Positions 27,006 through 35,381 of a stretch of 64,000 nt of DNA are shown one piece after another. The notes beneath the pieces are model-generated. The model was not told the DNA's origin. It ran no database searches and worked only from the letters and a program-made list of their open reading frames with translations. The first letter of the stretch is position 1. Every line of letters starts with the position of its first letter. The translations under genes were made by a program, and so were the position numbers. The stretch covers positions 930,001 to 994,000 of the forward strand of contig NZ_CP069354.1 of NCBI RefSeq assembly GCF_016864375.1, written 5' to 3'. Source of the stretch: Microvirga sp. VF16. Lineage in GTDB: Bacteria; Pseudomonadota; Alphaproteobacteria; Rhizobiales; Beijerinckiaceae.

Positions 27006-27866
27006 ATGAGTATCGACGGACGCGGCGTACAATCGGTCGAGGTCGGAGGGAGGATCCTCGCGGCGCTGGTCAAGGCCGGCAGGCCCTTGATGCTGCGCGA
27101 GCTTGCAACCATGGCGGAAGTCGCACCGGCCCAGGCCCATGCCTATCTCCTCAGCTTCCGCAAGTTGGAGCTCGTGGAGCAGGATGCGGCGAGCGGGCGA
27201 TACCAGCTCGGTCCCTTCGCATTGCAGCTCGGGATTGCGCGCCTGCGGAGCTTCGATCCGCTGCGGCTTGCGGCCAATGCGGTGATTGGCTTTGCGGAAG
27301 AAATAGGCCTCATGGTGACCGTTGGGGTATGGGGCACACACGGCCCTACCATCGTTCAGGTCCAGGAGGGCAGCGATCAGGTTCACGTGAACGTGCGGAC
27401 AGGAACGGTCTTCTCGATTACCGGAACCGCGACAGGCAAGGTTTTCGCAGCCTTCATGCCTCCGAAGATCATTGAAGCGCAATTGGGTGAGGAGCTCCGG
27501 AAAGGAGCGCGCATCCAAGGTGTCGGCGCGCCGACGTCACGCAAGGAACTGGAAGCCGAAGTGGCAATGGCCAGACAGCTTGGCTATGCCGCGACGGAGA
27601 GCAAACCGGTGACCGGCATCAACGGCATCGCGGCTCCCGTCTTCGATTACAGCGGGCAGATGCAGCTTGCCATCACGCTGATCGGACCGACGGGGGTTCT
27701 CGATATCGGCCCCAACAGCAAGGACGCAAAGGCCTTGTTGGCCTTCACGCAGAAACTCTCCGCGCAACTCGGCTATGCACCGGATGCGGATGGCAGGGCC
27801 ATTCAAGAAGCGGCGGAAGCCGAGATCGCCGCGGCGCCCGTCACCAAGCGCCGCCGTCGCGCTTAG
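27006..27866 (+). CDS. IclR-family transcriptional regulator
   Basis: 286 residues. The N-terminal winged helix is VEVGGRILAALVKAGRPLML, then AEVAPAQAHAYLLSFRKLEL, with the wing AASGRYQLGPFALQLG. The C-terminal effector domain has MVTVGVWGTHGPTIVQVQEG, GTVFSITGTATGKVFAAFMP, and TESKPVTGINGIAAPVFDYS. The basic tail KRRRRA is atypical and short. It lies between the importer genes and the catabolic run, each of which has a cgaacgcgttcg-like palindrome upstream, so it is the best candidate for their regulator. Confidence 0.9.
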   Translation: MSIDGRGVQSVEVGGRILAALVKAGRPLMLRELATMAEVAPAQAHAYLLSFRKLELVEQDAASGRYQLGPFALQLGIARLRSFDPLRLAANAVIGFAEEIGLMVTVGVWGTHGPTIVQVQEGSDQVHVNVRTGTVFSITGTATGKVFAAFMPPKIIEAQLGEELRKGARIQGVGAPTSRKELEAEVAMARQLGYAATESKPVTGINGIAAPVFDYSGQMQLAITLIGPTGVLDIGPNSKDAKALLAFTQKLSAQLGYAPDADGRAIQEAAEAEIAAAPVTKRRRRA

Positions 27867-27977
27867 CGGCACTTTCATTCGTATTCGCGCAGCGATTCAC
27901 GCTCTGCAGGCGCGGAGTGCGTCGACGCGCGGTCATTCGGCCCGACTGAATCATCATCTACGACTATTCGCCATTTG

Positions 27978-27989
27978 CGAACGCGTTCG
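27978..27989. promoter_or_regulatory. IclR-type operator, site 2 (SDR operon)
   Basis: Perfect 12-bp palindrome cgaacgcgttcg within ttgcgaacgcgttcgttata, 90 bp before the SDR start. It is identical to the site at 29571-29582 and near-identical to the site at 21985-22000. Confidence 0.7.
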
Positions 27990-28067
27990 TTATATGCTTG
28001 TCTGATTTCAGTGTTCGATGAGTCATGAGTGGACGATTGCCTCAATCAGATCAGGGAGCCGAAACAG

Positions 28068-28817
28068 ATGTTGCTCAAAGGGCGTATTGCACTTGTCACG
28101 GGCGCCGGTCAGGGGAATGGCGCCGCCATTGCGCGCGGCCTTGCAACGGAAGGCGCTCGGGTCATCGTGACCGATCTGAATGGACCGGCGGCTGAGCAAA
28201 CCGCGAAGGGGATTGTCGAGACAGGCGGTGAAGCGTGGGCCTACACGCTCGACGTTGCCAATGCCGAAGCCTGCAACGGATTAGCGCGCGAGGTTGAAGC
28301 CTCCATCGGCCAAATCTCGATCCTCGTCAACAATGCGGGAATATGCCCGCGCAACACCATCGACAGTCCCGATGTGCGCCGTTCCTGGGATGCCGCGATG
28401 CAGGTGAATCTCGACGGGACGCTCAATGTGACGCTGGCTTTCGTTGCCGCCTTGAGAGCCACGAAGGGAACCATCATCAACATGGCGTCGATTGCATCCT
28501 TCGTGTCGACATCCACGTCGATCAGCTATTCGACCTCGAAGGCCGCCGTGCGCATGCTGACCCAGAATCTGGCACAGGAACTGGCCAAGGATGGCGTACG
28601 CGTCAACGCAATTGCGCCGGGCACGCTCAATACGCCGATGACCGAAGCCACGCGCAGCAATCCCGAACGGGCGGAGCGCTTCCTTTCCCGCATCCCGCTT
28701 GGCCGATTTGGAGAGCCTGAGGAACTGATCGGGCCGACGGTCTTTCTTGCGTCCAACATGTCGAGCTACGTGACGGGCACGACGCTCGTGGTCGATGGCG
28801 GCTATCTCGCAGTCTGA
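28068..28817 (+). CDS. Short-chain dehydrogenase/reductase
   Basis: 249 residues from ATG at 28068 (GGGAG upstream); an upstream in-frame start at 28029 is less likely. Rossmann motif TGAGQGNGAAIARGLA (TGxxxGxG), NNAGICPRN, catalytic Ser in INMASIASF and Tyr-Lys in SISYSTSKAA, and C-terminal TGTTLVVDGGYLAV: a classical SDR, resembling FabG-like alcohol/3-oxoacyl dehydrogenases. It probably interconverts a hydroxyl and a keto group on the imported compound. It is the first gene of a unit with the EthD gene (10 bp downstream), after an IclR-type palindrome. Confidence 0.9.
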   Translation: MLLKGRIALVTGAGQGNGAAIARGLATEGARVIVTDLNGPAAEQTAKGIVETGGEAWAYTLDVANAEACNGLAREVEASIGQISILVNNAGICPRNTIDSPDVRRSWDAAMQVNLDGTLNVTLAFVAALRATKGTIINMASIASFVSTSTSISYSTSKAAVRMLTQNLAQELAKDGVRVNAIAPGTLNTPMTEATRSNPERAERFLSRIPLGRFGEPEELIGPTVFLASNMSSYVTGTTLVVDGGYLAV

Positions 28818-28827
28818 GGAGGTCGTC

Positions 28828-29517
28828 ATGATTGTTCGCATGGGACTTCTGACGCGAAAGCAAGGCTTGAGCAGTGAGGACTTCCGCAGCCATTGGCGCG
28901 ACGTGCACGGGCCTCTGGTGGCCCGGCTGCCGGGCTTGAAGCGGTACCACCAGAACCATGTTGTCGACAGCCGCCAGCTTGCCATCGATCACGCACGGGG
29001 CACATGGAGCATCGACGGCATTTCGGAGCTTTGGTTCGACAGCATCGATGACATGCATCGCGCGATCTCGTCCGATGCCTATCGGGCGGTAGCAGAAGAC
29101 CATGTGCGCTTCGTCGGCGATACGGGTTTGATCACAGCCGAGCAAAACATCGTCGTGCCGATGGAAGCCTCCGGCGAGCCGCTCGTCAAACGGATGTCGA
29201 TCCTGACACGCAAGTCAGGACTGACGCCCGAGCAGTTCAAGGACGAATGGTGGGGCTTCCACGCCAAGGCCGTGAAGAAATTCCCGAACCTCATGGGCTA
29301 TACGCAGAACTTCGTCACTGAGCGCAGCGCAGGCCTTGGAAAGCCTGCATCCCACGAGGAACTGCCGATCGATGGAATGGTGGAGCTGTGGTTTCGCTCG
29401 GTTGCCGATATCGAAGCGGCTTTTCGCTCTCCGGCAGCGAATGTCTCGCAAACGCACGCGCTCAGCTTCATAGCGGAAATCACGACGTTTCTCGTGGAAC
29501 CGCATGAGGTGATCTGA
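28828..29517 (+). CDS. Double EthD-domain protein
   Basis: 229 residues from ATG at 28828, preceded by GAGGAGG. Two EthD/dimeric ferredoxin-like domains are in tandem: residues ~1-105 begin MIVRMGLLTRKQGLSSEDFR-SHWRDVHGPLVARLPGLKRY, and residues ~115-229 begin VKRMSILTRKSGLTPEQFK-DEWWGFHAKAVKKFPNLMGY. EthD-like proteins act as small isomerases, cyclases or oxygenase helpers in catabolic and polyketide pathways. The tandem form makes a pseudo-dimer in one chain. Its place between an SDR and a KstD-like flavoprotein argues for a step on a cyclic or enolisable intermediate, but no reaction can be named. Confidence 0.8.
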   Translation: MIVRMGLLTRKQGLSSEDFRSHWRDVHGPLVARLPGLKRYHQNHVVDSRQLAIDHARGTWSIDGISELWFDSIDDMHRAISSDAYRAVAEDHVRFVGDTGLITAEQNIVVPMEASGEPLVKRMSILTRKSGLTPEQFKDEWWGFHAKAVKKFPNLMGYTQNFVTERSAGLGKPASHEELPIDGMVELWFRSVADIEAAFRSPAANVSQTHALSFIAEITTFLVEPHEVI

Positions 29518-29570
29518 CGAGCTTTGCAGTTCCAGAAATCGACAGGGTACTCGAAAGTGTCTTGAAATAG

Positions 29571-29609
29571 CGAACGCGTTCGTCTAAAACAAATCAACGA
29601 ATGCATTCG
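29571..29609. promoter_or_regulatory. Tandem IclR-type operators, sites 3 and 4 (flavoprotein operon)
   Basis: cgaacgcgttcg at 29571-29582 and cgaatgcattcg at 29598-29609 are both perfect palindromes, 27 bp apart centre to centre, 59 bp or more before the flavoprotein start. The first is identical to the site upstream of the SDR gene. Confidence 0.7.
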
Positions 29610-29667
29610 CAAATGCTGAATCAGAAGCGCCCTAGGCTGCGGACCTGGGTGGGATTTGAGGAGCGCC

Positions 29668-31404
29668 ATGAAGCCGACGAAAACTATCACCTGCGATGTT
29701 CTCGTGGTTGGGTCTGGTGCAGGCGGTTTTGCGACCGCTCTGACGGCCCGGCTTCATGGTCTCGACGTGATCATCACGGAAAAGGAGCCTGTCTTCGGCG
29801 GAACGACGGCGCGTTCCGGCGGCTGGATGTGGATCCCATGCAATCCGCTGGCGAAGCAGGAAGGTTTCAAGGATTCCCGCGAAGCGGCCCGCACCTATCT
29901 TCAGCATGAGGCCGGCAATCATTTCGACGCGAACCGCGTCGATACCTTCCTTGAGAATGGCCCGAAGATGGTCGAGTTCTTCCAGGAGAAGACCGAGATG
30001 GACTTCACTCTTGGCCCGGCCTTCTCCGATTATCATCCGGATGCACCGGGCGGCATGCCCGGCGGTCGTTCTGTCGTGGCGACGCCTTATGACGGACGTA
30101 AGCTTGGCAAGGAGATCGCTCGTCTGCGGCCGCCGCTGAAGGAAATCACGTTCCTCGGCATGATGATCGGATCGGGCAAGGAACTCCTGCATTTCTTCAA
30201 CGTGACTCGTTCCATCAAATCGGCCGCCTATGTCGGTGTGCTTCTGGCGAAGTATGGCCGCGATCTCATATCCCATGGTCGTGCGATGCGTCTGACGAAC
30301 GGCAACGCTCTCATCGGACGCTTAGCCAAGTCTGCGTTGGATCAGAACATCCCGATCTGGACATCATCTCCCGTCAAGGACCTGATCGTGGAAGACGGGG
30401 CCGTGAAAGGGGCTCTGGTTCAAACGGAGGATGGGGTCACCGAAGTCCGCACCCGTCGAGGCGTCGTGCTGGCCGCCGGGGGCTTTCCGCAGGACATGCT
30501 GCGGCGGAAAGAGTTGTTCTCGCATGCCCCGACGGGAGCGGAGCATTGGTCTCCCGCCCCTCCCGGCAACACTGGCGATGGCATCCGTCTGGGCGAGCGG
30601 GTCGGTGGACAGGCGATCGAGGGCCTTCCCAATGCGGCAGCGTGGGTTCCGGTATCTCTGGTTCCTCGCCGTGATGGGACTGCCGGACCGTTTCCGCATT
30701 TCATCGACCGCGGCAAGCCCGGAGTCATCGCCGTGACGAAGAGCGGCAAGCGCTTCACGAACGAAGCAAACTCCTACCACGATTTCGTGCAGGCCATGGT
30801 CAGTGCCTGCGGCAGCGATCCGGAAAAGGCAGCTTGGCTCATCGTCGATCATCCGACGATCCGCCGTTACGGCTTGGGCTTCGTGAAGCCGTTCCCGGTG
30901 CCTCTGACGCCCGCTTTGCAGAACGGCTATCTGGTGAAGGGGCGCACTCTCCGCGAACTGGCGGAGAAGTTGGGTGTCGATGCTACTGCATTCGAGCAGA
31001 CGGTCGAGACTTACAATCGCGATGCGCGCAAGGGCGAAGATCCTCAGTTCAAGCGCGGCAGTACCGCATATAACCGGTATCTCGGCGATCCGGATCACAA
31101 GCCCAATCCCTGCGTGGGCCCGATTGAGAGCGGTCCGTTCTATGCCGTGAAGGTTGTGCCTGGGGATCTTGGCACTTTTGCAGGGCTCAAGACCGATGCC
31201 GATGCACGGGTGGTCGACGAGAGCGGGAATGTCATTCCCGGCCTCTATGCTGCAGGCAACGATATGGCGAGCATCATGGGTGGCAACTATCCTGGCGGCG
31301 GCATCACGCTCGGACCGGCCATGACCTTCGGCTATATCGCGGGCCGGCATCTCGCCGGTGCCGGGGCTGAAACTGCTTCAACCGCGAGCCGTCCGGCGGC
31401 TTAA
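29668..31404 (+). CDS. FAD-dependent oxidoreductase, 3-ketosteroid-Δ1-dehydrogenase/fumarate reductase type
   Basis: 578 residues from ATG at 29668 (GAGGAGC upstream). The dinucleotide-binding motif is VVGSGAGGFATALTARLHGL at ~11-30, followed by GGTTARSGGWMWIPCNPLA, which is typical of KstD-like enzymes. The C-terminal FAD-binding end is GLYAAGNDMASIMGGNYPGG-GITLGPAMTFGYIAG. The middle substrate domain has RFTNEANSYHDF. Such enzymes desaturate ketosteroids or other cyclic ketones, or reduce enoates. It is downstream of two IclR-type palindromes and followed by an old yellow enzyme gene. No steroid ring-cleavage genes are in the window, so the substrate is open. Confidence 0.87.
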   Translation: MKPTKTITCDVLVVGSGAGGFATALTARLHGLDVIITEKEPVFGGTTARSGGWMWIPCNPLAKQEGFKDSREAARTYLQHEAGNHFDANRVDTFLENGPKMVEFFQEKTEMDFTLGPAFSDYHPDAPGGMPGGRSVVATPYDGRKLGKEIARLRPPLKEITFLGMMIGSGKELLHFFNVTRSIKSAAYVGVLLAKYGRDLISHGRAMRLTNGNALIGRLAKSALDQNIPIWTSSPVKDLIVEDGAVKGALVQTEDGVTEVRTRRGVVLAAGGFPQDMLRRKELFSHAPTGAEHWSPAPPGNTGDGIRLGERVGGQAIEGLPNAAAWVPVSLVPRRDGTAGPFPHFIDRGKPGVIAVTKSGKRFTNEANSYHDFVQAMVSACGSDPEKAAWLIVDHPTIRRYGLGFVKPFPVPLTPALQNGYLVKGRTLRELAEKLGVDATAFEQTVETYNRDARKGEDPQFKRGSTAYNRYLGDPDHKPNPCVGPIESGPFYAVKVVPGDLGTFAGLKTDADARVVDESGNVIPGLYAAGNDMASIMGGNYPGGGITLGPAMTFGYIAGRHLAGAGAETASTASRPAA

Positions 31405-31449
31405 GCCTCGAACATGAGTGCGCTTATCAACCGCTCTGGAGAATAAGCG

Positions 31450-32637
31450 ATGACACCAGCGCATCAACGGCCGCGGCTCTTCGAGCCACTCACGCTCCGG
31501 GGGCTTACGCTCAAGAACCGCGTGGTCATCTCGCCCATGTGCCAGCATTCGGCCGAGCAGGGGTTGGCGGGATCCTGGCATCTGGTTCATCTCGGCAAGT
31601 TCGCACTGGGTGGCGCAGGATTGATCTTTGTCGAGAGCACGGCTGTCGAGCAGAGCGCACGGATCGGCGTGCGGGACGTCGGGCTGTGGGCGGACAAGCA
31701 GATTGCTCCTTTCAAAGCCATCGTCGACTTTGTCCACCAGAATGGCGCCGCTATCGGCGTGCAACTGGCGCATGCGGGACGCAAGGCTGGGTCGCAGGCC
31801 TTATGGGAGGGGGGCAGAGCCCTCACGATGGAGCAGTTGCACGAGGCTGGCGAGCCATGGCGGCGCGTCGGCCCAAGTGCTGTTGCGGCTGGGCCTGAAT
31901 GGTCTGTGCCAGACGCTTTGACTTTGGACGAAATCGCCGAGACCCGGCAGATGTTCGTCGACGCGGCCAAGCGCGCGGAGCAGGCTGGATTCGATGTTCT
32001 GGAACTGCATTTCGGACACGGCTACCTCGTCGCATCCTTCCTATCGCCGCAATCCAATCTTCGTGAGGATGAGTATGGCGGGTCGCGTGAGAACCGCATG
32101 CGGCTTGGTCTCGAGATTGCCGCTGACGTGCGGGCCGCATGGCCGGCGGAAAAGTCGCTCTTCGTGCGCATCTCGGCCGTCGACGGAACCGAAGACGGAT
32201 GGGGTCTGGACGATTCTGTCGTGTTCGCGCGGGAACTCAAAGCAATCGGCGTGGACGTGATTGACTGCTCATCCGGTGGGCTCTCGGACGAGACGCGCAA
32301 CATGAATGTTCCGCGAGGACTTGGCTTTCAAGTTCCGTTTTCGGAGCATATCCGCCGTGAGGCGGAGGTCAGGACCCAGGCGGTCGGAGTCATCCTCGAC
32401 GGCCATCAGGCGGAGGCGATTCTCCAGGAGGGCAAGGCGGATTTGATCGCCATCGGTCGGCAAGCCCTCTACAATCCCTATTGGCCCCACCATGCGGCCC
32501 ATGCGCTCGGCTATGATTCCGGTTTCGAGCACTGGCCGCTCCAGCATGGACCGTGGCTCGCAAAGCGAGCGCCCCTGATGGAAAAACTCAAGTTCACCGA
32601 TAACAGCGTCAAGAGCCTGGCGGGCTCTGGCCACTAG
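31450..32637 (+). CDS. NADH:flavin oxidoreductase, old yellow enzyme (YqjM-like)
   Basis: 395 residues; FMN TIM barrel. Features of the YqjM class: LTLKNRVVISPMCQHSA with the redox-modulating Cys, VQLAHAGRKAG, LELHFGHGYLVASFLSPQSN with the substrate-binding His pair (H-x-x-H), DEYGGSRENRMRLGLEI, and the phosphate-binding IAIGRQALYNPYWP. It should reduce the C=C bond of an α,β-unsaturated carbonyl compound. It lies directly after the KstD-like flavoprotein, so desaturation and reduction steps on a cyclic or enone intermediate may be combined in the pathway (inference). Confidence 0.92.
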   Translation: MTPAHQRPRLFEPLTLRGLTLKNRVVISPMCQHSAEQGLAGSWHLVHLGKFALGGAGLIFVESTAVEQSARIGVRDVGLWADKQIAPFKAIVDFVHQNGAAIGVQLAHAGRKAGSQALWEGGRALTMEQLHEAGEPWRRVGPSAVAAGPEWSVPDALTLDEIAETRQMFVDAAKRAEQAGFDVLELHFGHGYLVASFLSPQSNLREDEYGGSRENRMRLGLEIAADVRAAWPAEKSLFVRISAVDGTEDGWGLDDSVVFARELKAIGVDVIDCSSGGLSDETRNMNVPRGLGFQVPFSEHIRREAEVRTQAVGVILDGHQAEAILQEGKADLIAIGRQALYNPYWPHHAAHALGYDSGFEHWPLQHGPWLAKRAPLMEKLKFTDNSVKSLAGSGH

Positions 32638-32654
32638 TTGGGAGAAACAAGACG

Positions 32655-33611
32655 ATGACATCCAAAGCATTCGCTTCGACGGGTGATCTGTCTGCAAAGA
32701 CGGTGTCGTTCACGGAAATCGGGCCGGATCTGTATGCCTATACGGCCGAAGGCGATCCGAACTCCGGCATCATCGTCGGTGACGATGGCTGCATGATCAT
32801 CGACGCCCAGGCCACGCCCGCCATGGCCGAGGACGTGATTGCCCGCGTGCGCACCGTCACCGACAAGCCGATCAAGTATGTCGTGCTCTCGCACTATCAT
32901 GCCGTGCGCGTGCTCGGTGCCTCGGCCTACCAGGCGCAGGGCATCATCGCGTCGAATGCCACCTACGATCTCATCGTCGAGCGCGGCGAGCAGGATAAGG
33001 CCTCCGAGATCGGCCGCTTCCCGCGCCTGTTCCGCGGCGAGAGCAGCATCCCGGAGGGCCTGACTTGGCCGACACTGACCTTCGAGAGCGGCATGTCCGT
33101 GTTCCTCGGCAAGCGCGAGGTCAAGCTGTTCCACCTCGGTGCCGGCCACACGGCGGGCGATATCGTCGCCTGGGTGCCGGATGCCGAGGTGATGTTTACC
33201 GGCGATCTGGTGGAATATCACTCCGCCTGCTATTGCGGCGACGCTCACTTGCGCGAATGGCCGCAGACGCTGGATGCGATCCTAGACTTCCAGCCCAAGG
33301 CGATTGCGCCGGGACGCGGCGACGCTTTGCAGGGAGAGCAGCAGGTGCGCGAGGCGGTGGCAATGACGCGCGACTTCGTCACCAGTCTGTATGGGGCGGC
33401 CGAGCTGTCGGTGGCGCGAGGGCGCTCCTTGAAGGAGAGCTTTGCGGCCACGCGCGAGGTGATGGATCCGAAGTTCGGCGACTTCGCCATCTACGAGCAC
33501 TGCCTGCCATTCAATGTCTCGCGTGCCTTCGACGAGGCCTCCGGCATCGACCATCCCGTCATCTGGACCGCCGAACGTGATCGCGAGATGTGGGCAAAGC
33601 TCCAAGGCTAA
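32655..33611 (+). CDS. MBL-fold protein with incomplete metal site
   Basis: 318 residues. The metallo-beta-lactamase fold is seen in GIIVGDDGCMIIDAQATPAM, the loop SHYHAVRVLGASAYQAQGII, HLGAGHTAGDIVAWVPDAEV, MFTGDLVEYHSACYCG and AIAPGRGDALQGE. The usual HxHxDH motif reads H80-Y-H82-A-V-R, and the final His of PGHG is Arg (PGRG). One metal site is therefore probably lost or altered. It follows the old yellow enzyme gene by 17 bp and is probably a hydrolase (ring or ester/lactone opening) of the same pathway; this is inferred from position. Confidence 0.82.
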   Translation: MTSKAFASTGDLSAKTVSFTEIGPDLYAYTAEGDPNSGIIVGDDGCMIIDAQATPAMAEDVIARVRTVTDKPIKYVVLSHYHAVRVLGASAYQAQGIIASNATYDLIVERGEQDKASEIGRFPRLFRGESSIPEGLTWPTLTFESGMSVFLGKREVKLFHLGAGHTAGDIVAWVPDAEVMFTGDLVEYHSACYCGDAHLREWPQTLDAILDFQPKAIAPGRGDALQGEQQVREAVAMTRDFVTSLYGAAELSVARGRSLKESFAATREVMDPKFGDFAIYEHCLPFNVSRAFDEASGIDHPVIWTAERDREMWAKLQG

Positions 33612-33718
33612 ATGAAGTGGCCAGCACGAGAGAGGAATTCATCCCTCTCGTGCGGGCCAGCCCCAGCCGCTGTCCGAATGCGTCTGGATCGAACGAGCAT
33701 TCGGAAAGGTGCCGTAAC

Positions 33719-34657
33719 ATGTCCCTTGCCCAGATGAGCGATGTCCAGAGCAAGATCTGGGCATCGACGGCCATCGGCATCTTCTGGGGGCTAACTGCCG
33801 CCCTGGCTTGGACAGGCTACAATGCGGGTTCAAGACTTGGGCGAATGGACGGCCTTGCTCCCATAGACATGTCCATGCTTCGCTTCGGCGTTGCCGCTCT
33901 GCTGCTGACGCCGTTGGTGCTGTCGCGCCGCAAACAGCATGGGCTCGGGTGGGTGCGTCTCCTCTCATTGACGCTGTTGGCGGGACCTCTCTTCGGTCTT
34001 CTCATCAATACGGCCTTCGGACTAGCACCCTTGTCTCATGCCGTGGTGCTGACCGCAGGGGCGACGATGATGAGCACCAATGCACTTGCCTGGTGGCTCG
34101 ACGGCAGGCGACCGCCCGTTCTCCGCTTGCTCGGCATGACAGTTCTCGTCGCCGGATTGCTGCTCATCGCATCCGATCAGCACGATCGGTCATCACAACC
34201 ATCTACTTATGTCTGGCTTGGAGATCTGTGCTTCCTCGCAGCAGGACTTCTCTGGGGCACCTTCACCTATTTTCTTGGTCGCTGGAAGGTCGATCCGGTG
34301 GTCGGCATCGGCCAAGTCTCCATCCTGTCGATGGTCGCGTTTCTTCCATTCCTTCTGGTCTGGAACCATAACAGCGCAGCATCGTCGGATGTCTGGTTGG
34401 CTCAGGTGTTCTTTCAGGGCATCCTGGGCGGGTGCCTGGCACCTGTTGCCATTGCCAAGGCGGTCTCGCGCATAGGCGCGGGCGAGGCTGCGCTCTTTCC
34501 CGCCTTAGTGCCTTCGGGAGCGCTTCTGCTCGCAATCCCGCTCCTGAATGAATGGCCGAGCTATGCCGAGAGCCTGGGTATCGTGATCTGCACCCTCGGC
34601 CTGTTTACCGCATTCGACCTCACGCGCATACTGCGAAGGAGAGGCCTCGCAGGATGA
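33719..34657 (+). CDS. EamA/DMT-family membrane transporter
   Basis: 312 residues from ATG at 33719, preceded by GGAAAGGTG; the frame is open from 33590 but overlapping the upstream gene is less likely. About ten membrane segments in two EamA halves (IWASTAIGIFWGLTAALAWT ... VLVAGLLLIAS; LGDLCFLAAGLLWGTFTYFL ... IVICTLGLFTAFDLTRIL). Such proteins export or import small metabolites. It is the last gene of the catabolic run, followed by a strong bidirectional hairpin. It may export a pathway intermediate or an unrelated metabolite. Confidence 0.85.
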   Translation: MSLAQMSDVQSKIWASTAIGIFWGLTAALAWTGYNAGSRLGRMDGLAPIDMSMLRFGVAALLLTPLVLSRRKQHGLGWVRLLSLTLLAGPLFGLLINTAFGLAPLSHAVVLTAGATMMSTNALAWWLDGRRPPVLRLLGMTVLVAGLLLIASDQHDRSSQPSTYVWLGDLCFLAAGLLWGTFTYFLGRWKVDPVVGIGQVSILSMVAFLPFLLVWNHNSAASSDVWLAQVFFQGILGGCLAPVAIAKAVSRIGAGEAALFPALVPSGALLLAIPLLNEWPSYAESLGIVICTLGLFTAFDLTRILRRRGLAG

Positions 34658-34687
34658 ACTGTCCGTCATTGTTCCCCTGATCGTCCC

Positions 34688-34714
34688 GACCGTGGGAGAG
34701 GGCATCCCACGGTC
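34688..34714. terminator. Bidirectional stem-loop between convergent genes
   Basis: Perfect 10-bp stem gaccgtggga / tcccacggtc with a 7-base loop. It lies between the EamA gene (ends 34657, plus) and the Gly/Asp-rich gene (ends 34730, minus), in the right place to end both transcripts. Confidence 0.65.
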
Positions 34715-34729
34715 GTCTCACATGCTCCC

Positions 34730-35236
34730 TTATCGGCCATTGATCCTGCGGTCATCTCCAGGCTCGAAGCGTCTGTCGCGGTTCAGGCGTCCTCCGTTGT
34801 CATCCAGAATATTTGCATCATCCGCGCCACGCCCGCGAAGCCGTCGCACCTCGATGAGATCATCGGCGCCGCGAGTGCGTGTCCGGGTTTGGTGCTGATC
34901 CTGATCCCGGGTCCTTGTCCGAGCGCCGTCATCTGCCCGGCTGTGATTGCGCGAGTTGTCGTCGCGGCTTCGGGTTGGCCCATCGTCTCCGCCTCGGCCT
35001 CGTCCGCGTCCCCCATCATCGCTGCCATGACCATGCCCGCCGTCGTCTCCCCCGCGACCACCTCGACTGCCGCTGTCATCTCCACTCCGTCCGCCACGGC
35101 CACCATCGTCGCCCCCACGGGCCAGCGCCGGTGACAGGAAGGCGCTCGCGACGGCCGCCGGGACGGCGGCCGTCAGCGAGGCGAGGATGGCGCCGAGGAC
35201 CAATACGCTCGGTCCGTTTTTGGCTTGCTTCAACAT
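34730..35236 (-). CDS. Exported Gly/Asp/Arg-rich low-complexity protein
   Basis: 168 residues from ATG at 35236, with AACGGAGGA upstream. A signal peptide (MLKQAKNGPSVLVLGAILAS ... SPALA|RGGDD) precedes a ~50-residue stretch of GGDDGGRGR-type repeats. A more basic region follows with RTRTRDQDQHQTRTRTR and an end rich in DD/DR pairs (RRLRGRGADDANILDDN). There is no known domain. The repeats match those of the divergent gene at 35382, which suggests a shared origin. Acidic/basic repeats in an exported protein could bind divalent metal or polyanions. The function is unknown. Confidence 0.65.
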   Translation of the reverse strand: MLKQAKNGPSVLVLGAILASLTAAVPAAVASAFLSPALARGGDDGGRGGRSGDDSGSRGGRGGDDGGHGHGSDDGGRGRGRGGDDGPTRSRDDNSRNHSRADDGARTRTRDQDQHQTRTRTRGADDLIEVRRLRGRGADDANILDDNGGRLNRDRRFEPGDDRRINGR

Positions 35237-35381
35237 CGTCTTTCCTCCGTTCATCCATCGCCGCGAAAGGTCAGCGCCGATGCCGGGGCAATCTGAACGA
35301 TGCGCGACATGCGAACCTGACGGGGTATGTCAGCGAAATATCAGCCTGGGCGTGCTATGCTTGAGAGCTTTGGAAGACTTC

